From Ferruginibacter sp. (GTDB lineage Bacteria; Bacteroidota; Bacteroidia; Chitinophagales; Chitinophagaceae), in assembly GCA_025357775.1 (NCBI GenBank), contig JANXOQ010000350.1, positions 1-6,981 of the forward strand: a stretch of 6,981 nucleotides of DNA. The letters are read 5' to 3'. Each line of letters begins with the position of its first letter. Positions within the stretch are counted from its first letter, which is position 1. Positions 1-6,156 of this stretch are shown piece after piece. Under the pieces are notes generated by a model. It was not told the DNA's origin. It saw only the letters and a program-made list of their open reading frames with translations, and made no database searches. The translations under genes and the position numbers were made by a program.

Positions 1-1460
1 AATGCTACTACTTTATTATTGGTTGCAAATAATTGGTCAAAATATTTATTCAATATTTCATATCCATTTAGCACAGTTGCATTCTCATCAAACTGTGCTG
101 GAATATACGGCACTTTTAGTGCAGATTTTGGGCCTTCATTGTATAAAAATTTATCATATTCATTATTATTTTTTTTCAATAAATCTGAGTAAAAAGATTT
201 TATTGTTTCATTTTTTGGTAAGTCGTATAAAGCAGTTGCCAATGTTTTAAGAATATCTCTTTTTAATGGTTCACGCTCTTTACGCAAATTGCCAGCAAGT
301 TTTGTAGCAATATCATTATTTGTATTTTCAAGCAAGGTTGCTGTTTCTATGGCTAGTGCTTTTATTGGGGCAATATAAGATTCCCATGCAGCTATTTTTG
401 CTTGCTTTACATGTGCCGTTGCATCTTCCTCTATTACTTCTAATTCGTCAGCTGTTGCTAAAGCGTTTTCTATTATCCAACTTCGCATTTGTTTTATACA
501 ATCCCATTCTTTTTCCCATGCAAGTCTATCTGTAGTTTTGTACCGCTCATGGCTGCCAGAGGTAGAGTGGCCTTGGGGTTGTGTTATTTCTTCTATATGA
601 AAAATTGCAGGAGTATGTGTTTCTCTAATTTTCTCAATTGCTGGTTCTAATACTTCACAAAGTCCTGCATAATCCCACCCTTTTAGTTTGTATATATCAA
701 AGCCATTGCTGTTATCTTTTTTTTGAAAACCTGCCAATACATCCGATATAGAACCTTTGGTAGTTTGATATTCTTTAGGTACGGAAATGCCATACCCATT
801 ATCCCAAACAAAAACTGCTAAAGGCACTTGCAATACACCTGCTGCATTTATGGTTTCCCAAAAATGCCCTTCACTGGTAGATGCATCACCTATTGTACAA
901 AAACAAACTTCGTTTCCTTTATTACTTAAATTTATTTCGTTTTTTACTTGCTGTACACTTTTAAAAAACTTACTTGCATACGCTAAACCCAGTGCTCGAG
1001 GCATTTGCCCTGCTGTAGGTGCAATATCACTTGCTGTATTTTTTGTTTCAATTAACGGCAGCCATTCTCCATTCTCATCTACATTAGCAGTTGCAAAATG
1101 TGCATTCATTTGCCTACCCGCACTAAACGGGTCATTAGCAAGGTTTGCATCTGCGTATAATTGTGCAAAAAATTGTTGTACAGTAGATATGCCACTAGCA
1201 AAAGCAAAGGTTTGGTCTCTATAATAGCCGCTTCTAAAATCACCAGCTTTAAAAAATTTTGCCATGGCTATTTGTGGTACTTCCATACCATCACCAAATA
1301 TTCCAAATTTTGCTTTTCCTGTAAGTACTTCTTTACGCCCAAGTAGGCTCGTTTCTCTACTAATGCAAGCATATCTATAATCTTGCAATACTTCATTGCG
1401 AAAAGTTTCAAAACTTAATTTTTCTACTATATCAATATCAATATTGTTTGTTGTGTCCAT
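1..1460 (-). CDS. 2-oxo acid dehydrogenase E1, fused alpha/beta type (partial, 3' end outside window)
   Basis: This reading frame stays open for 486 codons from ATG at 1460 to the left edge, so only the N-terminal part is present. An in-frame TAA lies three codons upstream (complement of 1467-1469), which fixes the start. The product is the thiamine-diphosphate-dependent E1 of a cytoplasmic 2-oxo acid dehydrogenase complex, probably branched-chain-like, which decarboxylates the oxo acid and passes the acyl group to the lipoyl E2. Visible E1-alpha landmarks are GYYRDQ (78-83), the cofactor motif starting GDASTSEG (191-198) and ending WDNGYGIS (219-226), and the active-site loop GHSTSGSHERY (297-307). 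After a linker, residues from about 465 (LNGYEILNKYFDQLF) look like the start of an E1-beta domain. That indicates the single-chain alpha-beta form known in Bacteroidota, with roughly 300 residues missing here. The substrate (branched-chain oxo acids or pyruvate) cannot be decided from this part. It is transcribed divergently from the DUF1573 pair. Confidence 0.9.
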   Translation of the reverse strand, partial: MDTTNNIDIDIVEKLSFETFRNEVLQDYRYACISRETSLLGRKEVLTGKAKFGIFGDGMEVPQIAMAKFFKAGDFRSGYYRDQTFAFASGISTVQQFFAQLYADANLANDPFSAGRQMNAHFATANVDENGEWLPLIETKNTASDIAPTAGQMPRALGLAYASKFFKSVQQVKNEINLSNKGNEVCFCTIGDASTSEGHFWETINAAGVLQVPLAVFVWDNGYGISVPKEYQTTKGSISDVLAGFQKKDNSNGFDIYKLKGWDYAGLCEVLEPAIEKIRETHTPAIFHIEEITQPQGHSTSGSHERYKTTDRLAWEKEWDCIKQMRSWIIENALATADELEVIEEDATAHVKQAKIAAWESYIAPIKALAIETATLLENTNNDIATKLAGNLRKEREPLKRDILKTLATALYDLPKNETIKSFYSDLLKKNNNEYDKFLYNEGPKSALKVPYIPAQFDENATVLNGYEILNKYFDQLFATNNKVVA

Positions 1461-1477
1461 ATAAATTTAAGTTGTTG

Positions 1478-1485
1478 CAAAAATA
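1478..1485 (-). promoter_or_regulatory. Candidate -7 promoter box for the E1 gene
   Basis: Read on the minus strand, this is TATTTTTG, a full match to the Bacteroidota housekeeping -7 consensus TAnnTTTG. It lies 17 nt upstream of the E1 start codon, so the leader would be only about 10-12 nt. No convincing TTTG -33 element sits at the usual spacing, and in DNA this AT-rich the box could occur by chance. Confidence 0.4.
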
Positions 1486-1555
1486 TCATTTTAAAAGCGT
1501 TTTGTTAAAAAACAGCAATAACAAACTCATTTTTCTTAAAATTAAAACCTTTTTG

Positions 1556-1563
1556 TATATTTG
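1556..1563 (+). promoter_or_regulatory. Candidate -7 promoter box for the DUF1573 gene pair
   Basis: TATATTTG matches the Bacteroidota -7 consensus TAnnTTTG exactly and ends 24 nt before the ATG at 1588. A clear TTTG -33 element is not seen. The box overlaps an in-frame TTG at 1561 that would otherwise lengthen the downstream protein by nine residues, which argues for the ATG as the true start. With the opposite box at 1478-1485, it makes 1461-1587 a compact divergent promoter region. Confidence 0.5.
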
Positions 1564-1587
1564 TGGTCTTATAATAAACACATTAAA

Positions 1588-2124
1588 ATGAAAAAAATTA
1601 TAACTTTAACAATTGCGCTTGCAATGGTAGTTTCTAGCTTTGCACAATTATCAAAAACAACGGTAGCGCCTGCAATGCCAACCATGCCCGCTGTAGCTGA
1701 TATGCATGCTGGCCATAACCATGCATCAGAAAATGCTGCAATGACTAAACCAGCAGCTATATTGGAAGATGTACTTGCGTTAAAAGAAGCTTTGTATAAT
1801 TTTGGTAAAATACCACAGGGTAAGCCTGTAACACATGTTTTTACAGTAACAAATACAGGTAAAACAGGTTTTAAGCTTGATAATGTGCAAGCAAGTTGTG
1901 GTTGTACTACACCACAATGGAACAAAGATGAAATTGTGGCACCTGGTAAAAGTGCAGAAATAACTGTAGGATATAATGCAGCTGCAACTGGAAATTTTAA
2001 TAAATCAATTACCATTTCTTACAATGGTGGGCAAAGTAAAGTTTTAAATATTATTGGTGAAGTATGGACTACACCAGCAGCAAGTGCGCCTGTAAACGAA
2101 GTTGCAAATGAATTAAAAAATTAA
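1588..2124 (+). CDS. Exported DUF1573 protein with a Met/His-rich segment
   Basis: This 178-residue protein begins with a typical signal peptide: MKK, a hydrophobic stretch to about residue 18, and a likely cleavage at SFA-Q (19/20). It should therefore be exported. Residues 30-52 form a Met- and His-rich segment (Met30, 33, 39 and 52; His40, 43 and 45) before the folded domain. Residues about 68-160 are a DUF1573 domain, an immunoglobulin-like beta fold of the ASPM/SPD-2/Hydin type. Its hallmarks are FGKIPQGKP (72-80), TNTG (88-91), SCGCT (103-107), APGK (118-121) and a closing GEV. The biochemical role of DUF1573 is not established. The downstream gene, 36 nt away, is a clear paralogue and is probably co-transcribed. 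I chose ATG 1588 over the in-frame TTG at 1561 because it starts the signal peptide and the TTG lies inside the predicted promoter. The family call is firm; the function is unknown. Confidence 0.88.
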   Translation: MKKIITLTIALAMVVSSFAQLSKTTVAPAMPTMPAVADMHAGHNHASENAAMTKPAAILEDVLALKEALYNFGKIPQGKPVTHVFTVTNTGKTGFKLDNVQASCGCTTPQWNKDEIVAPGKSAEITVGYNAAATGNFNKSITISYNGGQSKVLNIIGEVWTTPAASAPVNEVANELKN

Positions 2125-2160
2125 AAAAACAGACATTCACAAACATTTTAAATCTACAAC

Positions 2161-2736
2161 ATGAAAAAAGTATTATTCTCTTTGGCTGCTTTAGCATTAT
2201 CTGCTGGGGCATTTGCTCAAGCAAAATCTGATGATATTGCTAAGATTAAATCAGAAACAATTGAAATGGGTAAAATACCTCAAGGTACACCAGCACCAGC
2301 TGTGTTTACAGTACTAAACACTGGTAGCAAAGATTTGATTATCGAAAGTGCAAGCCCTACTTGTGGTTGTACAATTGGCGATTATACCAAAACACCCATT
2401 GCACCCGGTAAAACTGGTACAATAACAGCTACTTATAACGCAGGCGGTATTGGTGCATTTGAAAAGCACATGAATGTGAAATTTGCTGGCGCTGATGATA
2501 TGAAAAGTATTACTATAAAAGGTGAAGTGTTAAGTGCAGAAGATTATGCTAAAGTAAAAGCAGGTATTCCACTTGTACCCGCTGGCATGCCTACACCACC
2601 AAACATGGTAAATGCAACTCCAATAAAATCTGCTGTACCTGCTATGATAGCTGCACCAGCCGTAAAGAAAATAGCTGCAAAAAAAGCTGTTAAAACTGCT
2701 GTAGCTAAAACTGCTGTTATTAAAACTGCTGCATAG
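2161..2736 (+). CDS. Exported DUF1573 protein with an Ala/Lys repeat tail
   Basis: This 191-residue paralogue of the preceding gene has a signal peptide (MKKVLFSLAALALSAGAFA-Q, cleavage near 19/20) and a DUF1573 domain at about 33-123. Shared family landmarks are MGKIPQGTP (36-44), LNTG (52-55), TCGCT (67-71), APGK (81-84), TYNAGG (91-96) and GEV (121-123). It lacks the Met/His-rich segment of its neighbour. Instead it carries a C-terminal extension of about 65 residues: a Pro/Met-containing stretch (135-160), then a low-complexity Ala/Lys/Val tail (161-191) that ends in pentapeptide repeats of the form KTAVx. The basic tail could bind an acidic polymer or surface, but that is a guess. Only 36 nt separate the two genes and no promoter is evident between them, so the pair is probably one transcript ending at the hairpin at 2763-2789. 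The function is unknown. Confidence 0.88.
   Translation: MKKVLFSLAALALSAGAFAQAKSDDIAKIKSETIEMGKIPQGTPAPAVFTVLNTGSKDLIIESASPTCGCTIGDYTKTPIAPGKTGTITATYNAGGIGAFEKHMNVKFAGADDMKSITIKGEVLSAEDYAKVKAGIPLVPAGMPTPPNMVNATPIKSAVPAMIAAPAVKKIAAKKAVKTAVAKTAVIKTAA
2691..2735 (+). repeat. 15-bp in-frame tandem repeat, three units
   Basis: The 10-mer TAAAACTGCT occurs at 2691, 2706 and 2721, exactly 15 bp apart, inside the end of the second DUF1573 gene. Each period encodes a K-T-A-V/A-x pentapeptide (residues 178-191). A degenerate further unit may precede it near 2680. Because the period is a multiple of three, gain or loss of a unit would change tail length without shifting frame. Confidence 0.8.
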
Positions 2737-2762
2737 CATATAACAAAAATTATAAAATAAAG

Positions 2763-2789
2763 CCTTCGCCATTGCGGAGGTTTTTTTTT
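2763..2789 (+). terminator. Intrinsic terminator after the DUF1573 pair
   Basis: A 7-bp stem (CCTTCGC at 2763-2769 with GCGGAGG at 2774-2780, one T-G wobble) closes a CATT loop and is followed directly by nine Ts (2781-2789). An A-rich run just before the stem can extend the pairing into the T tract. It sits 26 nt after the stop codon of the second DUF1573 gene and separates that transcript from the gnd cluster. Confidence 0.88.
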
Positions 2790-2798
2790 AAATTTCCT

Positions 2799-2827
2799 TT
2801 TGTTTAGCACTAAGCTATAAATATTTG
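2799..2827 (+). promoter_or_regulatory. Candidate distal promoter for gnd-zwf-pgl
   Basis: TTTG at 2799-2802 is followed after 17 nt by AATATTTG at 2820-2827, one mismatch from the TAnnTTTG box. The spacing suits a Bacteroidota promoter and would give a leader of about 165 nt. The -7 box overlaps the first copy of a 13-bp repeat, which would place a possible operator directly on the promoter. Confidence 0.35.
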
Positions 2828-2871
2828 CTAAAAAATAATAACCATTTTGCAATGGGCTTATTTGCTAAAAA
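2822..2871 (+). repeat. 13-bp direct repeat flanking a small hairpin, upstream of gnd
   Basis: TATTTGCTAAAAA occurs at 2822-2834 and again, without mismatch, at 2859-2871, 37 bp start to start. A shorter related word, TTAGCTAAAA, follows at 2873-2882. Between the two copies is a perfect 5-bp hairpin, CCATT (2842-2846), loop TTGC, AATGG (2851-2855). The arrangement could be a regulatory site for the pentose phosphate genes, but only the repeat itself is observed. Confidence 0.5.
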
Positions 2872-2913
2872 TTAGCTAAAAGTATTAGAGATAGGTATTT
2901 ATACAAATAAAAG

Positions 2914-2943
2914 TTTGAGAGAACCATTTTAACAATATTTTTA
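2914..2943 (+). promoter_or_regulatory. Candidate proximal promoter for gnd-zwf-pgl
   Basis: TTTG at 2914-2917 and TATTTTTA at 2936-2943 (one mismatch to TAnnTTTG) are separated by 18 nt. This would start transcription around 50 nt before the gnd ATG. It competes with the distal candidate at 2799-2827, and neither can be preferred from sequence alone. Confidence 0.3.
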
Positions 2944-2999
2944 ATATTTAATCAAGTTGCTTGGTCTTCTTTTGAAGATTTAGGTGACGAATTTTTACC

Positions 3000-4400
3000 A
3001 TGCAATACAACTACGGAATGATAGGCCTTGGCACAATGGGATGCAACCTTGTACTAAATATGAGTGACCATAATTTTAGTGTGGCAGGGTATGATAAAGA
3101 TATGAAGAAAACGGAAAACCTTAATATATTAGGCGAAGGGAAAAATGTGAAAGGTTTTAATGATGTAGCAACATTTGTGTTATCATTAGAATTACCAAGG
3201 GTAATAATGTTGTTGGTACCAGCTGGGCCTATTGTAGATGCTGTTGTAAAGGACCTTAAACCCTTTTTGGGCAAAGAAGATATTATTGTAGACTGTGGTA
3301 ATTCACATTTTACAGATACACAAAGACGAATAGATGAACTTGAAAAAGAAGGGTTACACTTTTTTGGTCTAGGTGTTTCTGGTGGAGAAAAGGGTGCTAG
3401 GTTTGGACCAAGTATAATGCCAGGTGGCAACGTAGATGCATACAAAAGGCTAGCCCCAATGCTAGAAGCAATAGCTGCAAAAATAAATGACGTGCCTTGC
3501 ACAGCATACATGGGTACTGGTGCAGCAGGGCATTATGTAAAAATGGTACACAATGGTATTGAGTACGCAGCTATGGAAATGATAGCAGAAACTTATCATT
3601 TATTAAAAAAACATGCTGGGCTAAGTAATGAAGAACTGCATACTGTTTTTGCTACTTGGAATAAAGGTAGATTACAATCTTTTTTAGTAGAAATAACAGC
3701 AACAATTTTTGCAGAAAAAGACGACGTAGGCGAAGGAATGCTAATAGATAAAATAAAAGATACTGCAAAGCAAAAAGGAACTGGTGCTTGGATGAGCCAA
3801 GATGCAATGGCAACCGGCTCTCCTATTCCTTCAATAGATGCATCTGTAACTGCAAGAATTTTATCATCTATGAGAAATGATAGATTAGTAGCTTCAAATA
3901 TTTTTAGTGATATTGATATAAGTATTACAACAGATGATAAACTAAATTTTATAAAAATGGTGGAAGATGCTTTGTATTCGGCATTTATACTTACTTATGC
4001 ACAAGGTCTATCAATGTTAAAAACATCATCTGATAATTATAAATACCATACAGATTTGAAAACGGTGGCTACAATATGGCGTGGTGGTTGTATTATACGG
4101 GCAGCCATGCTCGAAGATATTATGCAGGCTTATGAGCAAGAACCTACCTTAAAAAATATTTTAAATAGTGATATGTTCATCGAAAAAATTAAATTATCTC
4201 AAGCTTCCTTAAGAAAAATTGTACAATTAGGTGCACAAATAGGTATTCCATTACCCTCTTTTTCTGCATCGTTAAATTATTTTGATGCATATAAAAGTGC
4301 TTGGTTACCTGCTAACTTAATACAAGCACAAAGAGATTTTTTTGGTGCACATACGTACGAGAGATTGGATAAGGAAGGAGTTTTTCATACACAGTGGTAA
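3000..4400 (+). CDS. gnd: 6-phosphogluconate dehydrogenase, decarboxylating
   Basis: This cytoplasmic enzyme oxidises and decarboxylates 6-phosphogluconate to ribulose 5-phosphate and CO2, the last step of the oxidative pentose phosphate branch. At 466 residues it is full length for the long 6PGDH form. The N-terminal Rossmann domain has GLGTMG at 9-14. Substrate-site landmarks follow: DCGNS (98-102), the family signature GVSGGEKGARFGPS (125-138) and HYVKMVHNGIEY (178-189). That last motif contains Lys181, His184, Asn185 and Glu188, which align with the catalytic or substrate residues Lys183, His186, Asn187 and Glu190 of the sheep enzyme. The C-terminal helical domain ends with RDFFGAHTYERLDKEGVFH (445-463), including Arg445 and His451. 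An in-frame TGA at 2985-2987 and family-length agreement support the ATG at 3000. The coenzyme site is unusual: Asp32-Lys33-Asp34 replace the Asn-Arg-Thr that bind the NADP+ 2'-phosphate in sheep, so NAD+ use is possible. It is first in a gnd-zwf-pgl cluster. Confidence 0.97.
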   Translation: MQYNYGMIGLGTMGCNLVLNMSDHNFSVAGYDKDMKKTENLNILGEGKNVKGFNDVATFVLSLELPRVIMLLVPAGPIVDAVVKDLKPFLGKEDIIVDCGNSHFTDTQRRIDELEKEGLHFFGLGVSGGEKGARFGPSIMPGGNVDAYKRLAPMLEAIAAKINDVPCTAYMGTGAAGHYVKMVHNGIEYAAMEMIAETYHLLKKHAGLSNEELHTVFATWNKGRLQSFLVEITATIFAEKDDVGEGMLIDKIKDTAKQKGTGAWMSQDAMATGSPIPSIDASVTARILSSMRNDRLVASNIFSDIDISITTDDKLNFIKMVEDALYSAFILTYAQGLSMLKTSSDNYKYHTDLKTVATIWRGGCIIRAAMLEDIMQAYEQEPTLKNILNSDMFIEKIKLSQASLRKIVQLGAQIGIPLPSFSASLNYFDAYKSAWLPANLIQAQRDFFGAHTYERLDKEGVFHTQW

Positions 4401-4439
4401 GCTGTACCCCTAATCTTCCAAATGGGGAATTAGGTAGCT
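4400..4439 (+). repeat. Imperfect palindrome in the gnd-zwf spacer
   Basis: The sequence just after the gnd stop folds into a long imperfect hairpin. AGC/GCT, TACC/GGTA, TAAT/ATTA and TTCC/GGGG (with T-G wobbles) pair in turn around an AAAT loop, with small bulges on the left arm. It has no T tract, so it is not a standard terminator. The CCCCTAAT...GGGGA...TTAGG pattern resembles the short palindromic spacer repeats found in many Bacteroidota genomes. A role in transcript stability or partial attenuation between gnd and zwf is also possible. Confidence 0.45.
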
Positions 4440-4547
4440 CGTAAAATCCATCAATTATTAAATTTTTGTGTTGTTGAATTTTTGTAATGTTAAATCGTTT
4501 TAGGTTCAAAAAATTATCACCTTGGCTAATTATCACATTTTCTTCTT

Positions 4548-6062
4548 ATGAATTCCAATTTAAAAACAAACCCTACCATCATCACCATTTTTGGTGGCTC
4601 TGGAGACCTTACATGGCGTAAGCTTGTGCCTGCACTTTACAATTTATTTTTAGATAATTGGCTCAATGAAAAGTTTAGCATTATTTGTACAGGGCTTGAA
4701 GATACCAAGCAAGAAGATTTTATTAATCGTTTGCAAGAAGGGGTAGATAAATTTAGCAGAAGTGGAAAATCAATACCAGAAAAATGGGAAGTTTTTTCAA
4801 AATATATTCAATATAAAAAAGCAGATTTTACCATATCGGATTTTTATAATGAGTTAAAAACGGATATTGAAAATTTTGATAAAGCAGCTAACTGTATTGC
4901 AAATAAAATTTATTACTTAGCAGTAAATCCATTATTTTTTGGGACAATAGTAGATTTATTAAACGAAGCAAATTTAGCAACTGATAGAGAGCATGCAAGA
5001 CTAGTGATTGAAAAGCCTTTTGGTACTGATTTAGAAACTGCTAAGGCACTAAATAAAAAACTGCTCAGCATATTTGAAGAAAAACAATTGTACAGAATAG
5101 ATCATTATTTAGGTAAAGAAACGGTTCAAAATATTTTAGCATTTCGTTTTGCCAATGCATTATTTGAACCAACATGGAATAGAAATTATATTGACCATGT
5201 GCAAATATCTGTAGCAGAAAAAATAGGGGTTGAAGATAGAGGTGGATATTATGACCATAGCGGTGCACTAAGAGATATGGTGCAAAACCATGTAATGCAG
5301 TTAATGTGTTTGGTAGCTATGGAACCACCTGTATCTTTTAATGCAGATGAAATAAGGAATAAAAAAGCCGATGTATTACACGCCATTAGAAAAATAAAAA
5401 AAGAAGATGTGCATGAGTTTGCAAGCCGAGGGCAGTATGGCGCTGGATGGCAAGAAGGCACTCAGGTAAAAGGTTACAGAGAAGAGAAAGGTGTACCCCC
5501 AAATTCTAATACGGAAACATTTGCAGCATTAAAATTATTTGTAGACAACTGGCGATGGAGTAATGTGCCATTTTACATTCGTAGTGGGAAACGTATGCAA
5601 CAAACAATGTCTGTTATTACTATTCAATTTAAACCTGTTCCGCACCAGTCTTTTCCAGATGAGGCAATTGAAAACTGGCAGGCTAACAAAATTATTATAA
5701 ACCTACAGCCCGATATGGGTATTCGAATTCGTTTTCAAGCAAAAAAACCTGGTTTGCAAATGCAATTGAACCCAGTGGATATGATGTTTAATTACAACGA
5801 TACTTATTCCGCTGGCATACCCGAAGGCTACGAAACTTTGCTGCTAGATGTAATGGAAGGCGACGCTACATTATTTATGCGTGCTGACCAAGTAGAAGCT
5901 GCATGGGATGTAGTAATGCCTGTGCTTACAATGTGGAACGACCATCCATCAATAAATTTTCCAAACTATAGTGCAGGTAGTAATGGGCCTGAAACTGCGG
6001 AGGCAATTGTAGCTAAGGAAGGTGATAATTGGTTGATGTTGGCTTTTGATAAAAAAGTTTAA
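4548..6062 (+). CDS. zwf: Glucose-6-phosphate dehydrogenase
   Basis: This enzyme oxidises glucose 6-phosphate to 6-phosphoglucono-1,5-lactone, the entry step of the oxidative pentose phosphate branch, in the cytoplasm. The 504-residue product is full length. It has the nucleotide-binding loop FGGSGDLTWRKL (15-26), EKPFG (155-159), the active-site signature RIDHYLGKE (183-191, with His186 and Lys190), GGYYDHSGALRDMVQNH (232-248) with the second catalytic His248, and PFYIRSGKRM (341-350). An in-frame TAA at 4527-4529 rules out a much earlier start, and the N-terminus aligns without gaps to E. coli Zwf over residues 15-52. That alignment exposes an oddity: the two E. coli residues that read the NADP+ 2'-phosphate, Lys18 and Arg50, are Ser18 and Leu50 here, followed by Glu51. 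The fold and chemistry are certain; NADP+ preference is doubtful. It lies 147 nt after gnd and 94 nt before pgl on the same strand. Confidence 0.97.
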   Translation: MNSNLKTNPTIITIFGGSGDLTWRKLVPALYNLFLDNWLNEKFSIICTGLEDTKQEDFINRLQEGVDKFSRSGKSIPEKWEVFSKYIQYKKADFTISDFYNELKTDIENFDKAANCIANKIYYLAVNPLFFGTIVDLLNEANLATDREHARLVIEKPFGTDLETAKALNKKLLSIFEEKQLYRIDHYLGKETVQNILAFRFANALFEPTWNRNYIDHVQISVAEKIGVEDRGGYYDHSGALRDMVQNHVMQLMCLVAMEPPVSFNADEIRNKKADVLHAIRKIKKEDVHEFASRGQYGAGWQEGTQVKGYREEKGVPPNSNTETFAALKLFVDNWRWSNVPFYIRSGKRMQQTMSVITIQFKPVPHQSFPDEAIENWQANKIIINLQPDMGIRIRFQAKKPGLQMQLNPVDMMFNYNDTYSAGIPEGYETLLLDVMEGDATLFMRADQVEAAWDVVMPVLTMWNDHPSINFPNYSAGSNGPETAEAIVAKEGDNWLMLAFDKKV

Positions 6063-6065
6063 AGG

Positions 6066-6112
6066 GTTGAATCTTGTTTGAAGAGTTGGAGGTCAACGTT
6101 AAAAGTTGAAGG
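6066..6112 (+). repeat. Degenerate GTTGA-type repeats in the zwf-pgl spacer
   Basis: GTTGA-like words recur at 6066, 6085 and 6105, about 20 bp apart. AGTTGGAGG (6084-6092) and AGTTGAAGG (6104-6112) differ at one base. The stretch is purine-rich on this strand, unlike the coding DNA around it. It looks like a decayed short tandem repeat of the kind common in Bacteroidota spacers. No promoter or terminator is clear in this 94-nt gap. Confidence 0.4.
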
Positions 6113-6156
6113 TTTTTTAAATTTAAAGCCTTGTTAAATTTCTTTAAGATTTCTAT

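Noticed and set aside
787..1224. Plus-strand open frame of 145 codons, with others at 2-250, 320-535 and 1161-1346
   Set aside because: All lie opposite the E1 gene, whose minus-strand frame carries recognisable motifs over the whole length. These frames show no family features.
1569..2015. Minus-strand open frame of 148 codons opposite the first DUF1573 gene
   Set aside because: The plus-strand product has a signal peptide and family motifs. The antisense frame has neither and would overlap the predicted promoter region at its end.
2544..2852. Minus-strand open frame of 102 codons (and the overlapping 2530-2772 frame)
   Set aside because: It runs through the intrinsic terminator and the repeat-coding tail of the DUF1573 gene. 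Its Ala-rich translation is the mirror of that repeat.
3011..3511. Minus-strand open frame of 166 codons opposite the gnd N-terminus
   Set aside because: The plus strand encodes the conserved coenzyme and substrate domains of 6PGDH here. The antisense frame is a composition effect.
4312..4536. Minus-strand open frame of 74 codons across the gnd end and the gnd-zwf spacer
   Set aside because: It overlaps the conserved C-terminus of Gnd, and its middle is encoded by the palindrome. No signal peptide, promoter or family motif supports it.
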